Positions 7,945-19,800 of a stretch of 64,000 nt of DNA are shown piece by piece. Position 1 is the stretch's first letter. The number at the start of each line of letters is the position of its first letter. Source of the DNA: an uncultured Ruminococcus sp. (GTDB lineage Bacteria; Bacillota; Clostridia; Oscillospirales; Acutalibacteraceae); NCBI GenBank assembly GCA_902787145.1, contig CADAEZ010000002.1:62001-126000 (forward strand), read 5' to 3'. The notes under the pieces are model-generated. The model was not told the origin of the DNA. It saw only the letters and a program-made list of their open reading frames with translations, and did no database searches. A program made the translations under genes and the position numbers.

Positions 7945-9738
7945 ATGACAAAAAGGATTATTTCAATCGCACTCGCGCTTTGTCTGATAATCAGCTTTGC
8001 GGCAATAACAGCCTATGCGGCCGATACCGATAAGGCAAAGACAGCAGGTCAGACGATCTCCGTCGATGTCTCCAACTGCGACACGCCCGCCGACCCCACG
8101 AGCTGGTATATCTGGACCTGGGCTGACGGTCAGAACGGCAGACTGGTTGACGGTCACGGCGAGGACGCGTACAATGTTTATTTCGACGACTGCGACAGTA
8201 ATGTTGTAATCGTAAGATGCCCGTTCGGCGAGAAGCCCAACGATAACTGGTCCAACGTATGGAACAAGTCCGGCGACGAAAAAGCCCGGGGTAATCACGC
8301 TACGGTGTACTGGGGCGACGCGGTGGGAGCTCCGCTCAAAGTTGACTGGAGCAACAGCTCAGATTCCGACGGCGGCAGCGGCTCATACGATAATCAGGAC
8401 AATTACAACGATGATACGTACAGCGGATGTACGGTATTCCTCAATCCCGGCGACGCGTCGGGCGAGTGGTACGCCTATACGTGGAAGGACGACGCTCACA
8501 AATGGGTGTCCGGTTCCGAGGAAAACGGCAAGTATAAATTCACCGGCCTTATGGACAATGTGATTTTCGCAACATCCTCCGGCTATCCGGCGGACGACTG
8601 GTCAAATGTAAGTATGCAGTCCGAGGATTTATCCGCTCAGGAGGGTATGACCTTCACAGTCAGCGGTACAGTCGAGAGTACCGGCCTCAGCGGAGAGCCG
8701 ATGACAAAATACGGCGGCGACTGGGGTGATTCCGCCGGTAACGTCTATTCCGGCGACAACACGTGGCAGAATCCGGATGATAATCAGGGACAGACTCAGG
8801 ACGATAATCAGTGGCAGTATCCCGTCAATCCGGCTCCGGTGGATAATCCTCCGGCAAATAATCAGGATTCCGGACAGTTCACCGTCGACATCAAGCTCAA
8901 CGGCGAGCTCGTCAGGTCTCAGCCTGTAAACGGCGATTTCTGTGTGACATACAGCCTGACGTCCGCCGAGACTATCATCGACGGCCAGGCGACGCTGTTT
9001 TTTGACAGTTCCAAGCTCTCAATTGTGTCGTGGGAGTTCCCGATTGTTGAGGCGGCGGTCATCGACAACCTCAGCGCCGGCGACGGAGAAGCCTGCTTCA
9101 ACTTCACCAGCCCAAGACGCCCGTTCGATTTCACACGCGGAGGAGTCCTCGTCAATGTTCATTTCAGACCCCTCGCATCTACGGGAACAGCCTCAATCAA
9201 TCTCTGTATGGAAGAACTCGATTCGATGGACACAAGCTTCATCACCAACAGCGTGGTCAGTCCGCAGGCGGCGGCTTTGTTCGGTTCTATGAAGAACGTC
9301 ACGGTTTCGGATTCAGCCGGCTCGCCGATGAATAATCCGTCTTATGTAACCCCGGAGGTACGCCCGTCAAATCCGCAATCCGCCACAGCCGATACAAACA
9401 AAATCTCCGGCAATACTGTTTCCAAAGCAAAAAAGGCGAATCCTGCCAAGATAACAGTCAAGAATAAGGCGGTAAAGCGCGCAAAGCTCATAAAAAAATC
9501 GCTGAAGTTCAGAGCCGTATCGGTCAAAAACGCTCCCGGCAAGGTGAGCCTCAAAATCACAGCAACCTCAAAGAAGCTCGCAAAAAAGGTAAAGCTCAGC
9601 CAAAAGGGCGTCCTGAAGCTAAAGAAATGCAAACTAAAAAAGGGAATATACAAGGTTAAAGTAAAGATATCAGTAGGCGGAACCAATCAGTACGCCGCTA
9701 AAAAGCTGACTAAGATTATAAAAATAAAGGTAAAATAA
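7945..9738 (+). CDS. Secreted scaffoldin-like protein: two Trp-rich modules, cohesin-like domain, Lys-rich tail
   Basis: A 597-aa protein with a signal peptide (about 1-25, ending TAYA-A). Two related Trp/Tyr-rich modules follow, at about 40-130 (WYIWTWADGQNG...DNWSNVWN) and 162-248 (WYAYTWKDDAHKW...DDWSNVSM), resembling small starch-binding modules. After an Asn/Gln/Pro linker, residues about 311-455 look like a cohesin: FTVDIKLNGE, FCVTYSLTSAETIIDGQATL, FFDSSKLSIVSW, GGVLVNVHFRPLASTGTASI. The C-terminal 100 residues are a basic Lys-rich beta domain (KKGIYKVKVKISVGGTNQYAAKKLTKIIKIKVK region) that could bind the anionic wall. There is no LPxTG motif. The likely role is to hold dockerin enzymes near starch. 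Cohesin type and partner are inferred. Confidence 0.65.
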   Translation: MTKRIISIALALCLIISFAAITAYAADTDKAKTAGQTISVDVSNCDTPADPTSWYIWTWADGQNGRLVDGHGEDAYNVYFDDCDSNVVIVRCPFGEKPNDNWSNVWNKSGDEKARGNHATVYWGDAVGAPLKVDWSNSSDSDGGSGSYDNQDNYNDDTYSGCTVFLNPGDASGEWYAYTWKDDAHKWVSGSEENGKYKFTGLMDNVIFATSSGYPADDWSNVSMQSEDLSAQEGMTFTVSGTVESTGLSGEPMTKYGGDWGDSAGNVYSGDNTWQNPDDNQGQTQDDNQWQYPVNPAPVDNPPANNQDSGQFTVDIKLNGELVRSQPVNGDFCVTYSLTSAETIIDGQATLFFDSSKLSIVSWEFPIVEAAVIDNLSAGDGEACFNFTSPRRPFDFTRGGVLVNVHFRPLASTGTASINLCMEELDSMDTSFITNSVVSPQAAALFGSMKNVTVSDSAGSPMNNPSYVTPEVRPSNPQSATADTNKISGNTVSKAKKANPAKITVKNKAVKRAKLIKKSLKFRAVSVKNAPGKVSLKITATSKKLAKKVKLSQKGVLKLKKCKLKKGIYKVKVKISVGGTNQYAAKKLTKIIKIKVK

Positions 9739-9752
9739 TAAAAAAAATATCT

Positions 9753-9780
9753 CCGGGTTGCCGTTTGGACGGCAACCCGG
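9753..9780. terminator. Strong GC hairpin (terminator-like)
   Basis: A perfect 12-bp stem CCGGGTTGCCGT / ACGGCAACCCGG with loop TTGG, 15 nt after the stop at 9738. No T run follows on the plus strand, but an A run precedes it, so it would be more typical as a terminator for the opposite strand. It most likely marks the 3' end of the upstream transcript. Confidence 0.55.
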
Positions 9781-9884
9781 ATCAGATTTCCGGCCATTCT
9801 CTCGACAAATTTCTTATAGTGAAATTTGGTAACAATTTTTTCATATTTTTCTCCTATTCCTTTGTTATATTTCTTTCAAATCTC

Positions 9885-9952
9885 TTGACAAACATACATA
9901 AATTATAGTAAAATAGATAATAATTGAATACACTTATTATAACAATAAGTGT
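9885..9952 (+). promoter_or_regulatory. Promoter with downstream palindrome
   Basis: TTGACA at 9885-9890 and TAAAAT at 9909-9914 (18-bp spacer), then a perfect 9-bp inverted repeat ACACTTATT-ataac-AATAAGTGT at 9930-9952, just past the expected start point. The palindrome could be an operator or a 5' leader hairpin for the lipoprotein gene at 9992. Confidence 0.5.
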
Positions 9953-9991
9953 CGTTGCTGATACGATAAAATCTGTTAAAGGATTGACTAT

Positions 9992-10603
9992 ATGAAAATA
10001 TTTATATCGTTAGCGGTATGTGTTTTGGTTATTACCGCGGTTTTTGCCGGGTGCGGATGCGCGGCTGATGTTAAAACTAACGATACAAATTCGCAGAGTG
10101 GTGTTTCCGCAAACGATACCGACGAAACTCTTAAACTAATCGAGACTACACCCGACGGCGGTACTGTGGAACAGGATTCCGACGGAAATACAATAAAAAA
10201 AGACAAAAACGGCGACATTGTCTCTGTTGAGGACAAAAACGGTTCGTCTGTAAACGCGGATGAGTATGTCAGATCTCATCCATACGCGACAAAGAATACC
10301 GTAACCAACAGCTCGTCCGACAGCGCTAAGTCGTCCGTTACCGGCAAAAAATCAGGAAAAACAAGCTCGGCATCTTCCGGCGGCTCAGGCTCTACCGCAT
10401 CCGTCAATAAGTCCGGCGGCTCAGGCTCCGATTCTGCCGGTAAATCCGACAAGAACGGCTCAGCTGCCAACGATAACTCAAACAGCAAAAGCTCGTTAAA
10501 CAGCAATTCGTCCAAATCCGGCGAAGTCGTTGAGGAGGAAATCCCCACCGTTATCGCTGTGGTGCCCGACGAAGACGAGCAGGAAACTATAGATTTTGAA
10601 TAG
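9992..10603 (+). CDS. Ser/Gly/Lys-rich lipoprotein of unknown function
   Basis: A 203-aa protein whose signal peptide ends in a lipobox (VFAGC, about residues 17-21), predicting a lipid-anchored surface protein. Residues about 50-85 repeat D-G/N-K motifs (TPDGGTVEQDSDGNTIKK, DKNGDIVSVEDKNGSSV), which look like short DG-type turns. Residues 100-180 are low-complexity Ser/Gly/Lys, and the end is acidic (PDEDEQETIDFE). No enzymatic motif is visible. It is probably a surface stalk or spacer protein; I do not recognise the family. Confidence 0.65.
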   Translation: MKIFISLAVCVLVITAVFAGCGCAADVKTNDTNSQSGVSANDTDETLKLIETTPDGGTVEQDSDGNTIKKDKNGDIVSVEDKNGSSVNADEYVRSHPYATKNTVTNSSSDSAKSSVTGKKSGKTSSASSGGSGSTASVNKSGGSGSDSAGKSDKNGSAANDNSNSKSSLNSNSSKSGEVVEEEIPTVIAVVPDEDEQETIDFE

Positions 10604-10866
10604 TATTACAGGAAATAATTGTGAGTAAACAATTTGTCGATGGCTAAACCCGGTGCAACAGGCGAAATGGACCAGCTGTTTCGCGCGGAAATGTTGTACA
10701 AGTGTTTGCCTCGGGGTCAGACGAGGAACGCCAAAGCAATTTGTATTACCCGCAACTTCAATAAAAAGAATTGAAAGAGAATTAAAATAGAATAAATTCT
10801 TAATTCTTACTTCTTAATTTTCAATTCTAATTGCGCGCTCCGCGCGCGGATCGGAGGTTATAATTT
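10604..10866 (+). other. Structured, unassigned leader region before the giant gene
   Basis: The 263-nt gap holds several potential hairpins: TTTC-gcgc-GGAAA near 10679-10691, a CCTCG/CGAGG stem with loop gggtcaga near 10711-10728, and an imperfect inverted repeat in which GAATTGAAA near 10769 faces TTTTCAATTC near 10820. The heptamer CAATTTG occurs both near 10630 and near 10737. A GC palindrome (ttGCGCGCtccGCGCGC) and the SD ATCGGAGG follow. It matches no riboswitch class I can assign. Confidence 0.4.
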
Positions 10867-13800
10867 ATGAAAACAAAGATAAAACGATTATCTAAGCGTT
10901 CGCTTTCAATGATACTTTCATTACTCATTGTTGTTTCTGCTTTTGTTGTGATGGGAACTGTTACTGCGAGTGCGTGGAATGCTTACGCTCAAGGTAAGAT
11001 TTATTTTGCTATGCCATACACATGGACATCCAATAAGAGTAGTGTCCAGTATTGTATTGTAAAAAATGATAAATCCTATGTACAGCCAAAAGTAACCTTG
11101 AGTAATATTGCAAATACTGATTTGTATTATGGTTCAGGAAGTTTTTATAGTGGCTCTTATGGCGATCAGTTTGATTATATGGAAATCATCGCTAACAGCA
11201 GTGGTTGGGGAGATTTCAATAATTATAATAACTCTGGTTTGTCACATTACACCACTCCTTTAAGTTATCAGTGTAATAACACAAGCAATTATTATGCTTT
11301 CTACTATAGTTCCACGGAAGCAAAAGGTATTTCGCTGACCACAGGCTATAATTCTGACAGAGGATATGCTCTTAACAGAACACAGAAAGTTTATGCGTAT
11401 ACCGATTTAACTCGCGGTGGCACTTATTCGAATAATGAGACAGGCGGTAAAGTAGTAGCCTCTTACTATAATCTGTCAGCTGACAGCACTGCTCAGGCTC
11501 AATCTTTTGATACAAGCTCAGCAAGCGGCGCTGAATACTATCCGGTTCCTTGTGAAGTTACATTAACTGCTACACCGACCACAGGATATGAGTTCGTAGG
11601 ATGGTATACCTCTGCTTCGGGCGGTACTGCGTTAAGCACTAATTCAAGTAGTGGTATTACAGTTAATGGTACAACGTTAAAATACCATGCTATTACGCAG
11701 AACTATACCATCTATGCGCGTTTCAGAATAAAACAATACACCATTACATATAACAAGGGCGCGAACGGTACAGGTACAGTAGCTTCTACCACAAAAACTC
11801 ATGGTGTAAACGCTACGCTTTCAAGCAGTACTTTTACCCGCTCAGGCTATACCCAGACAGGTTGGTCTACTTCCGACGGCGGAGCAAAAGCCTACGACCT
11901 CGGCGGTACATATACGACTAACGCTGCCGCTACACTATATCCTTATTGGACACAAAATACTCATAGCGTTTCACGTAGTGGTTCAGCTCCTTCGCATGGT
12001 ACGATTAAGTTCAGTACAGATAACAGTACATGGGTTGATGGCCCAATTACTGTAGCTGAGGGCGCTAATTACTATGTAAAAGCTACACCCAGTAAAGGGT
12101 ATAAGATCAGCAGCTTTACAGTTGGCGGTTCTGCTGTATCAGGAGCTTCCGGCAGCACTTCCGCAAAAACATATACAGGTACAATGAGCACATCCGATGT
12201 AACTGCCGCTGCTTCATTTGCCATTCGAACATTTAATGTCAAAAAGACCGAAACAGGAGCTTCGGGCGGTACCGTTAAGGTAGGAAGTACTACTATTGGT
12301 ACTTCTAATACATCTGTTAACTATGGTACAAACTACACCGTAACAGTTGATGCCCCCGACGGATATAAAGTTACCAAAGTTAGCGGTATAACAGGTACAA
12401 CAACCGGTTTGAATACAGCTTCAGTAACTATTACAGGTGTTTCGATTACTGCCGCTAAGAATATCGAGGTTACGTATGTTTCAGCAGGCACATGCGCGTT
12501 TGACCTCAGCAAGTCCAGTACTACGCTAAATATAGGCGGTACAGATACATTTACCGCTACTCCGAATGGATATCACAGCAGTGGTACTATATCTGCTTCG
12601 AGTAGCGACACAAGTGTTGCTACAGTAAGCAAGAGCGGAAACACATACACCGTTACCGCAGTTGCTCCCGGTACTGCCACAATCACAGTATCTTGTACTG
12701 ATACAGGTAATACTCCTTCTACTTTCTCGGTAACAGTTAATTCACCGAGTGTTTCGGCATTCAGCTATTCAACAGCTAACGCTACTATAGGATCAAGCTC
12801 GGTTGCTCCTTCAATTACAACGACTAATCCGTCTAATTCTTCATCATTACCCAGCGGTTGGTCAATTGTATATTCAATTACAAGCGGTAGCGACAACGCT
12901 ACAATAAATTCATCCACAGGTGTTTTATCTTGCAGAAAAGCGGGCTCTGTTACTGTAAAAGCTTCGCTTCAATATAACAGCTCTGAAAAAGCCTCAAAAA
13001 CAACTACGTTTACAGTAAGTACTCCGACTGTAGCATTCGGTAATACTGCCGCGGTTTCCTTAAATATCGGCGGAACTACTACACGTACAGCTACAGGAAG
13101 CGCTGTCGGTACAGTTACTTCCGACACAATTACATACAGCAGCAGCGCTACAGATAAAGCAACTGTTAGCAGCAGCGGTGTTATTACAGGTGTTGCTCCC
13201 GGAGCGGCTACAATTTCTGCTACACGTACTATAGTTTGCGATGGAAAAACAACAACATGCAGTACTTCTACAAACATTGCTGTAACCGTCAACGCTCCGA
13301 CAATTACTGTCGGCAATAAGACAGGCTTAAAGATAGGTGAAACATGGTCGCCTTCGCCGACATTAACTAACCCGAGCTCAGGCTCAGGTTGGACGGTTGT
13401 TTATACCAAAACCTCGGGTACTGCGACTACACTGAGCGGCTCTTCTATAACCGGTGATACTTATAACACGACAGGCGACACATACAAGGCGAGCTATCAG
13501 TATAATGGTTCGGAAAAGGCTTCAACTACATTTACTGTAAAGACAGCTGATCCAACAATTACAATGACAAGTACTGCTCAGTCGGTTAACGTAGACGCTA
13601 CATATACTCGTACAGCGACAGGCGGAAACATCGGCTCCGGCGCGACAGGTACTGTATCTTACTCCAGTGGAACTCCCGCGGTTGCTTCAGTAAACAGTAC
13701 CACAGGTGAGGTTACTGCTAAAACTCCCGGTTCCTCTGTAATTACAGCAACATATACTGTTAAAATAGGAAATACAACTAAAGCGACAAAAACAGCTACT

Positions 13801-16800
13801 TATACAGTTAATGTTACTGATCCTACAGTTACTATTACATCAGGAGATAAGGTTGCGGTTGGCGATACGCTCAGTTTAACAGCCACTTCAAGCGCGGCTT
13901 CTCCTACATATACATGGGCAGTTACATCAGGTAACGCTTACGCTACAGTAAGCGGTTCAACTCTTACAGGTCAGGCTGCGGGTTCGGCGACTGTTCAGGT
14001 TACCGCAACTTATGCTAACGGCTATACAAAGACCGCTACAAAGGCTATTACCGTTGAAACCCCTGCTATTACAGTTAAAGAAGGTTCAACAAGTGTTATA
14101 GACACAACAGCATACACTACTGTAGGTACTGATAAAACATATACAGTAGGCGCTAACTTCTCCGATACTTTGTATGCTTATTCTTCTAAGACATCTGTAG
14201 CGACAGCTAGTCTTTCCGGTTCTACTCTTACTATTACTCCTAAAGCAAAAGGTACTGCTACTATTACAGTAAGCACTTCAAGCAGCGCTCCAAGCAGCAG
14301 TCCGTCTCTTATGCAAGCGTTCTCAAAAATGAAAATGCTTACAGGAGCTGTAAATACAACAACTGCTACATTCACAGTAAACGTAGCCGAGGCGGAGACA
14401 TATAAATACTTATACTTCACTAATGGCGTAGGTTGGAGCGGCGTAAAAGCTTATCTCTTTGGAGACGGCGAGAACGCTGCCTTCCCCGGCGAAGCAATGG
14501 TGAAGATTGGTAAGAACGAGAATAACCAGGATGTTTATGCTATTAGATATCCTGCGACTAAGAATTATACTAAAGTAATTATTAGTAACGCTTCTAATAA
14601 TTCAAATCGAGTTCAGCTTTCGGGAAGTACTGATCTTACTTTATCAACTACTCAAAACGCTTTCTGGTGTAATACAGCTAACAGTGATAGCGGCGCAGGT
14701 CGTTGGAACTGCACAATAGTTAAACCTCAGATTCAGGCTAATGACGTAACAATTGATATGGGTTCAACCCAGACAATGACCGCTACCGTACTGACCAGCC
14801 AGACTCCAAGCACATTCAACTGGTCCAGCGGTACAACATCGATTGCTACCGTAGCTAATACTCATACCGATAGCAACGTTATTTCGGGTGTTGCTCCGGG
14901 TACATCTACAATTACAATTAAAGCTTACGCAAATAAAACCACCGATTTCAAATCAATTGTAACTGACGGTACGGCGGATGATTTTGTAGCCGGTACCACT
15001 ACAGCTACAGCTACCGTAGTAGCTGAGAATAAGACAGTTACTTTCGGCGCTAAGAAAACCGACGATGGTTCCACATACACCGATCTTTCGGGCGCGGTAA
15101 CCGCTAAGTATTTCGATGCGGCTGCTTCCGAACCCGAGCCCGATCCCGGTTCAGGTTCAAGCACCGGTCAAGGCGCAGGCAAATATATGTGGTACAACAA
15201 AAATAATAGTAAAGATTTAAATGCCGCTACAAGCGCGGGCGAAATGATTGACCTCGGTAACGGCACTTGCTACGGTTCATTCACTTGCGCGGCAGGTCAG
15301 AACTATGATGTAGTAATTAATAACAGCAGCACTAAAGGCAGCTGTTTAAACAGTTCAACCACTGTGTCCGGTAACCAGACTTGGGCTAAGATTGAAAATA
15401 ACGGTTCTACATACTGGGCTCTTGACAGCTACAGCGCCGCGGTGCCTATCTATGTTATTTATAATCCAACCGCAAATTCTGTACGCTTCACAACTTCTAA
15501 TCCCGCAGGCGGTTCAAGCGGCGGTTCAAGCGGTGGCTCAAGCGGTAGCACAGGTACTACCGGCGAGGGTACAACAATGACTTCTCCCGCGTCCGTACCT
15601 TACGGCAAGGTTGCAAAATTTACAGCCGAAGCTACTAAGACAGTAAACAGCGAAACATATAAATTCGTTGAATGGGTTGACGAAAACGGCAATAAGCTCA
15701 GCTCCGAAAATCCATACAGCGTTACGGTTAACGCTAATAAAACTGTTTACGCTAGATACTATAAGGTATATAAGCTTTCAGCTTTTGATTCTTATGAGTT
15801 GAACGGAAGCACTGTAACATATAAAACAGCGCCGCCTAAGATGATAACAGTTACGCATGGCTCTGATACTTATCTATATACTTATGACGGTACAGAAGAA
15901 ACAGGTAACCCCGATTCTCCTGATGGAGATCATGCTGCGGCATTACCTATAGCTAGCGGAACATACGGCCAGGGTAACTACATTCAGTACTACGCCGGTG
16001 ATACGATTACTCTCTATTACAACGCGATGGCTTCGTCCGAAATCTTTAAGGGCGTATTCTATAACAACAGCGCGAACTACTATGTAGCTAAGCCCACCGC
16101 GGCTCAGTTCCAAAATCATGATTACAGCGTGGGTAAGACACTCTATATGAACAGCTCTTATTATGACAATGTTCCCACGGGCTTACCGGCTACTACAGTA
16201 GATAACGATGCTCACAGCATTCAATTCTACGGTAATAAGGACTTTAAAAATATCGACGTTGAGATGGCGACTAAACGTAAAGTTTACTTCAGCGACTATA
16301 CTAACGCGATAATCGGTTCTAAGAATACCGACGACTATTACTATGACGGAGAGGCTCTCTCCGTAACAGGCGACCAGCTTACAGTTAAGGCGGCGAAGTC
16401 TGCTACCCAGACTAACGTGATTACCGGCTCAAATGTTGGCTTCTATAAGGCGACAGCTGAAGGCGGAAAGGGCGAGGCACTTACTTCTACAGAGAAATCC
16501 GCTCTTCAACTATCTGTCACCAACGCAACCTCGACATCGAGCTCTTCCGCTGACGGTGATGCGCTCGTAATAAGCGGTAATATGCCTTCATACGACCTGT
16601 ATATCGACCTTGGTATGACAAGCAGCTATACAATCAAGCTTGGTTCGAAGGTTATGTCCGATACGTTCGCAAATAAAACTAGACTTGCTGAGGTAGCGAC
16701 GGTTACTATCACAGGAGGTTCTACTACGCTAACAGCTCCTAACAATGCTGATGTTACTTCCGGATCTGCAAGCGTAAACTCGGGTACAGCGCTTACACTT

Positions 16801-19800
16801 ACTTCTGCATTTACTGGCTCATGGGGCGACTATTATATGTTCGTTGGCTGGTACTGGGGCAGTGATTCAGCGCCTGACTTCGAGAAAGGCTTTATCAGTG
16901 ATAAGGCAACCCTTAGCTTTACCCCCAAGAAGGGCGGTACAATCTGGGCAGTTGGTACCCGCAGCCTGTACATCAACGGTTCTAAGTATATTACAGGTAA
17001 GGATACTAACTGGTACGGCGAGAATAATGTTCAGAAGAACTTATCGATGAGCTATGATGCTGAAAGCGGCAGATATTATTGGGAGATTACAGATACCATG
17101 TTCGCTTCCGCAGGCAGCAACTTTAAGACATGGAAAGAGGAGAATAGCTCAGCTACTACTGAATATGGTAGATATCATACAGGTGATGACCAAAATCTTT
17201 ATTGGTACAGTACTGATGATAAGTATCATGGTAAAGCATTCTTCCAGCTCTTCGATCAGGAAAGCGGCAACGCAAATAAAACGATATGGGATACAATTAC
17301 TTACTTTGCAGTAGATGAACCCGAGAATGGTCCTACCTACGGTAAGGTTTATCCTCCCGAGGGTACTTATGATCAAAAGCAACACAATGGCCAAGGATTT
17401 ATCAACTTTAACGAATCCGGTTCTTACGCAGGCCAGAGCTCTCCGCTGAGAATTTATTTCGATCCAAGTAAGTCAGGTAACGCGAGACTGACTGTTGAGG
17501 CAACTAAGATTTATTCGAACATTTATGTATCTAACGGATTCGATGTAGGTTCAACATCCAGATCAAGTCTTGTTACTGTAGAACCTGTTGTTGACGGTGT
17601 TGTTAAAACTTCAGGACAGACAGGTTACTTTAGTGTTGGTAAACAAGGCAACGGTTGGGATCCCGATATTGAAGGTCACGTAAATCACTACAAACCTCAG
17701 AAGAAGGGCGCTACAGTACGTATTACCAAGACTGTGGGCGGCTCCGATAAGATTTCGGCATTCTTCATTTATGATATTACAAATAAAACTGTTCGTGCTG
17801 AAAGAGATGTTAAGAAAGACGGAAGCAAATATTACATCGATCTCACTTTGGCAGGCTCAGAACAGAATCTGTACATCGTTCCTATTGTAGAGGAAGCAGG
17901 CGCGAATGTTACGATAACCTTTGACGCTACACAGCTTAACCGTAAGCAGTGGGGTGATATCGTTACCGCGTACGCTTGGTATCAGAGCGGCGGCGGAAAC
18001 GCATTAGGCGGTTATCCGGGTCAGCCAATGATTCCTTCTGACGATATGACTACTTGGACAGCGGTATTTAAGGGCGTAAAATCTTCGAATGAACTTGAGG
18101 GTATTACATTCTCGAACTACGTTGACGGCGCGCACTCTTGGCTCGGATGCTCAGGCGTAATGGGTTCTGTTTCCGACCATAAAACAGGTACTGCATCTGG
18201 TGGTATTGTTAACGTATATAACCATGTATATAGTGGTGACAGCGGTGAGTATGCGCGTACTAACTTTAAGGCACAGACATATGACTATCGTGAGCCTATC
18301 GCGCTTTATGATAGATTTAATGGTAACGCTGATGATATAAATATTTCCTTCTCGATGAAGGACGGTAACTCCAGCTTGCTTTCCTGGAGACACAGTGAAT
18401 TACTCAGCCATAATATTGTAACATTAGAGCCTCATCCTACTTGGAGTAAGCTCAATTGGGAATACCTAACTAACGCTAAGGGTGATAAGTATATCGACCT
18501 TAACGGTAACACGATGAAGACTAAACCGACCGCTTCATTCTATATCGCGGCTAAAGGTCAGGTATTGTACAACAATTCCTCGATGACTCACGTGTTCTAC
18601 TCAGGTAAATCTTATGATACTGTTTCAGGTGTTACCTACGGCGGAGCATCAGGCGTAAGTATGAACTATGCTGTACAGTGGTACATATATGACGCTTCGG
18701 GTAACTACATTACAAATGTTCTTACCGCCGGTATAGCCGATTTGTCCGATAACGGTGTTGATTCCTATATCGGTAAGGTTCTTGAGGATAAGGGATACGC
18801 GGTTGACGGTAAATCAGTATCGATTTGTTACGATAAACCTAGATATATGTATGGTGACGCTGAAAGCGGTTCAGGCGCGACCGGTTACAATGAAAAACGT
18901 ATCAACGTAGGTAATAACTTTGACGCGTATCGTTTCACTGGTCAGTGGAACGCCGTAGCAAACAACGAGCTTGTTAGTGTAAAAGTTGGCGTTGGTATGA
19001 TGACCGACTCCGGTGAGGTGCTTGCTGGCAGCAACACAGCTGCCTACGGTAACGCTTCAGCAGCATATGATACTATAAAGGGTAATAATACGCATGTAAC
19101 TGACGAGGACGGAAATGAAGCTCCGTTTACAGCTTCTGACGGTTCATTTGTAAGAACCGCTGTACGTGACGCTTCAAACAGCCCTGTTAATTTGAACGCT
19201 TCTGCCCAGAACTTTATCGGATGGTATTACTACGACGCTAATACAGGTGACTTTGTTAAGGCTAGTTACGCTTCTAACGAAAACTTCTATCCGAACTATT
19301 CGAATAAGGACGTTACATTCTACGCGATGTATAGAGCCTCGGCAGTATACCAGTATAAATATACGGGTAGAGAAGGTCAGAGAACATACAGCGCGGCCGG
19401 TAATGACCTGACCGCAGAAGAGATGGGTACAAACGGAAACCGTATTATTCCAGCGAGTCATGAGACTGATATTAAGAATAAGGTTCCTGTAGGTATCGGT
19501 ATCTTTAAGAAAAACATTGACTTCTCACCAACGAGTTACAATGGATGGACAAAGACACCTGATTCAAATGGATATATTCTTGATATAACAGGATTCACTA
19601 CAACTTTACCTGAATACACATTAACAGCGTATTATAAAGACGCAAGCGGAAATTTACTGACAAAAACAAAAACAGCCGTGTACAATGGAGCTGCAGTCAA
19701 TTTGACTGATCTTAACGGAGGCGTTCCTGTAACTTCATATTACGATAAGAAGTTCCTCGGATGGTACGCGTATGACAACGGTACACAAGGCGAGTTAATC

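Noticed and set aside
10610..10760. Possible c-di-GMP, cobalamin or other known riboswitch
   Set aside because: Single short words match (for example GGCTAAACC, AACGCCAAAGC), but they are in the wrong order and the defining helices are missing. Left as an unassigned structured leader.
15508..15565. Ser/Gly repeat in the giant gene as a site of repeat expansion or fusion
   Set aside because: It is a short linker of GGSS units between modules, like linkers elsewhere in these surface proteins, with no frame disruption.
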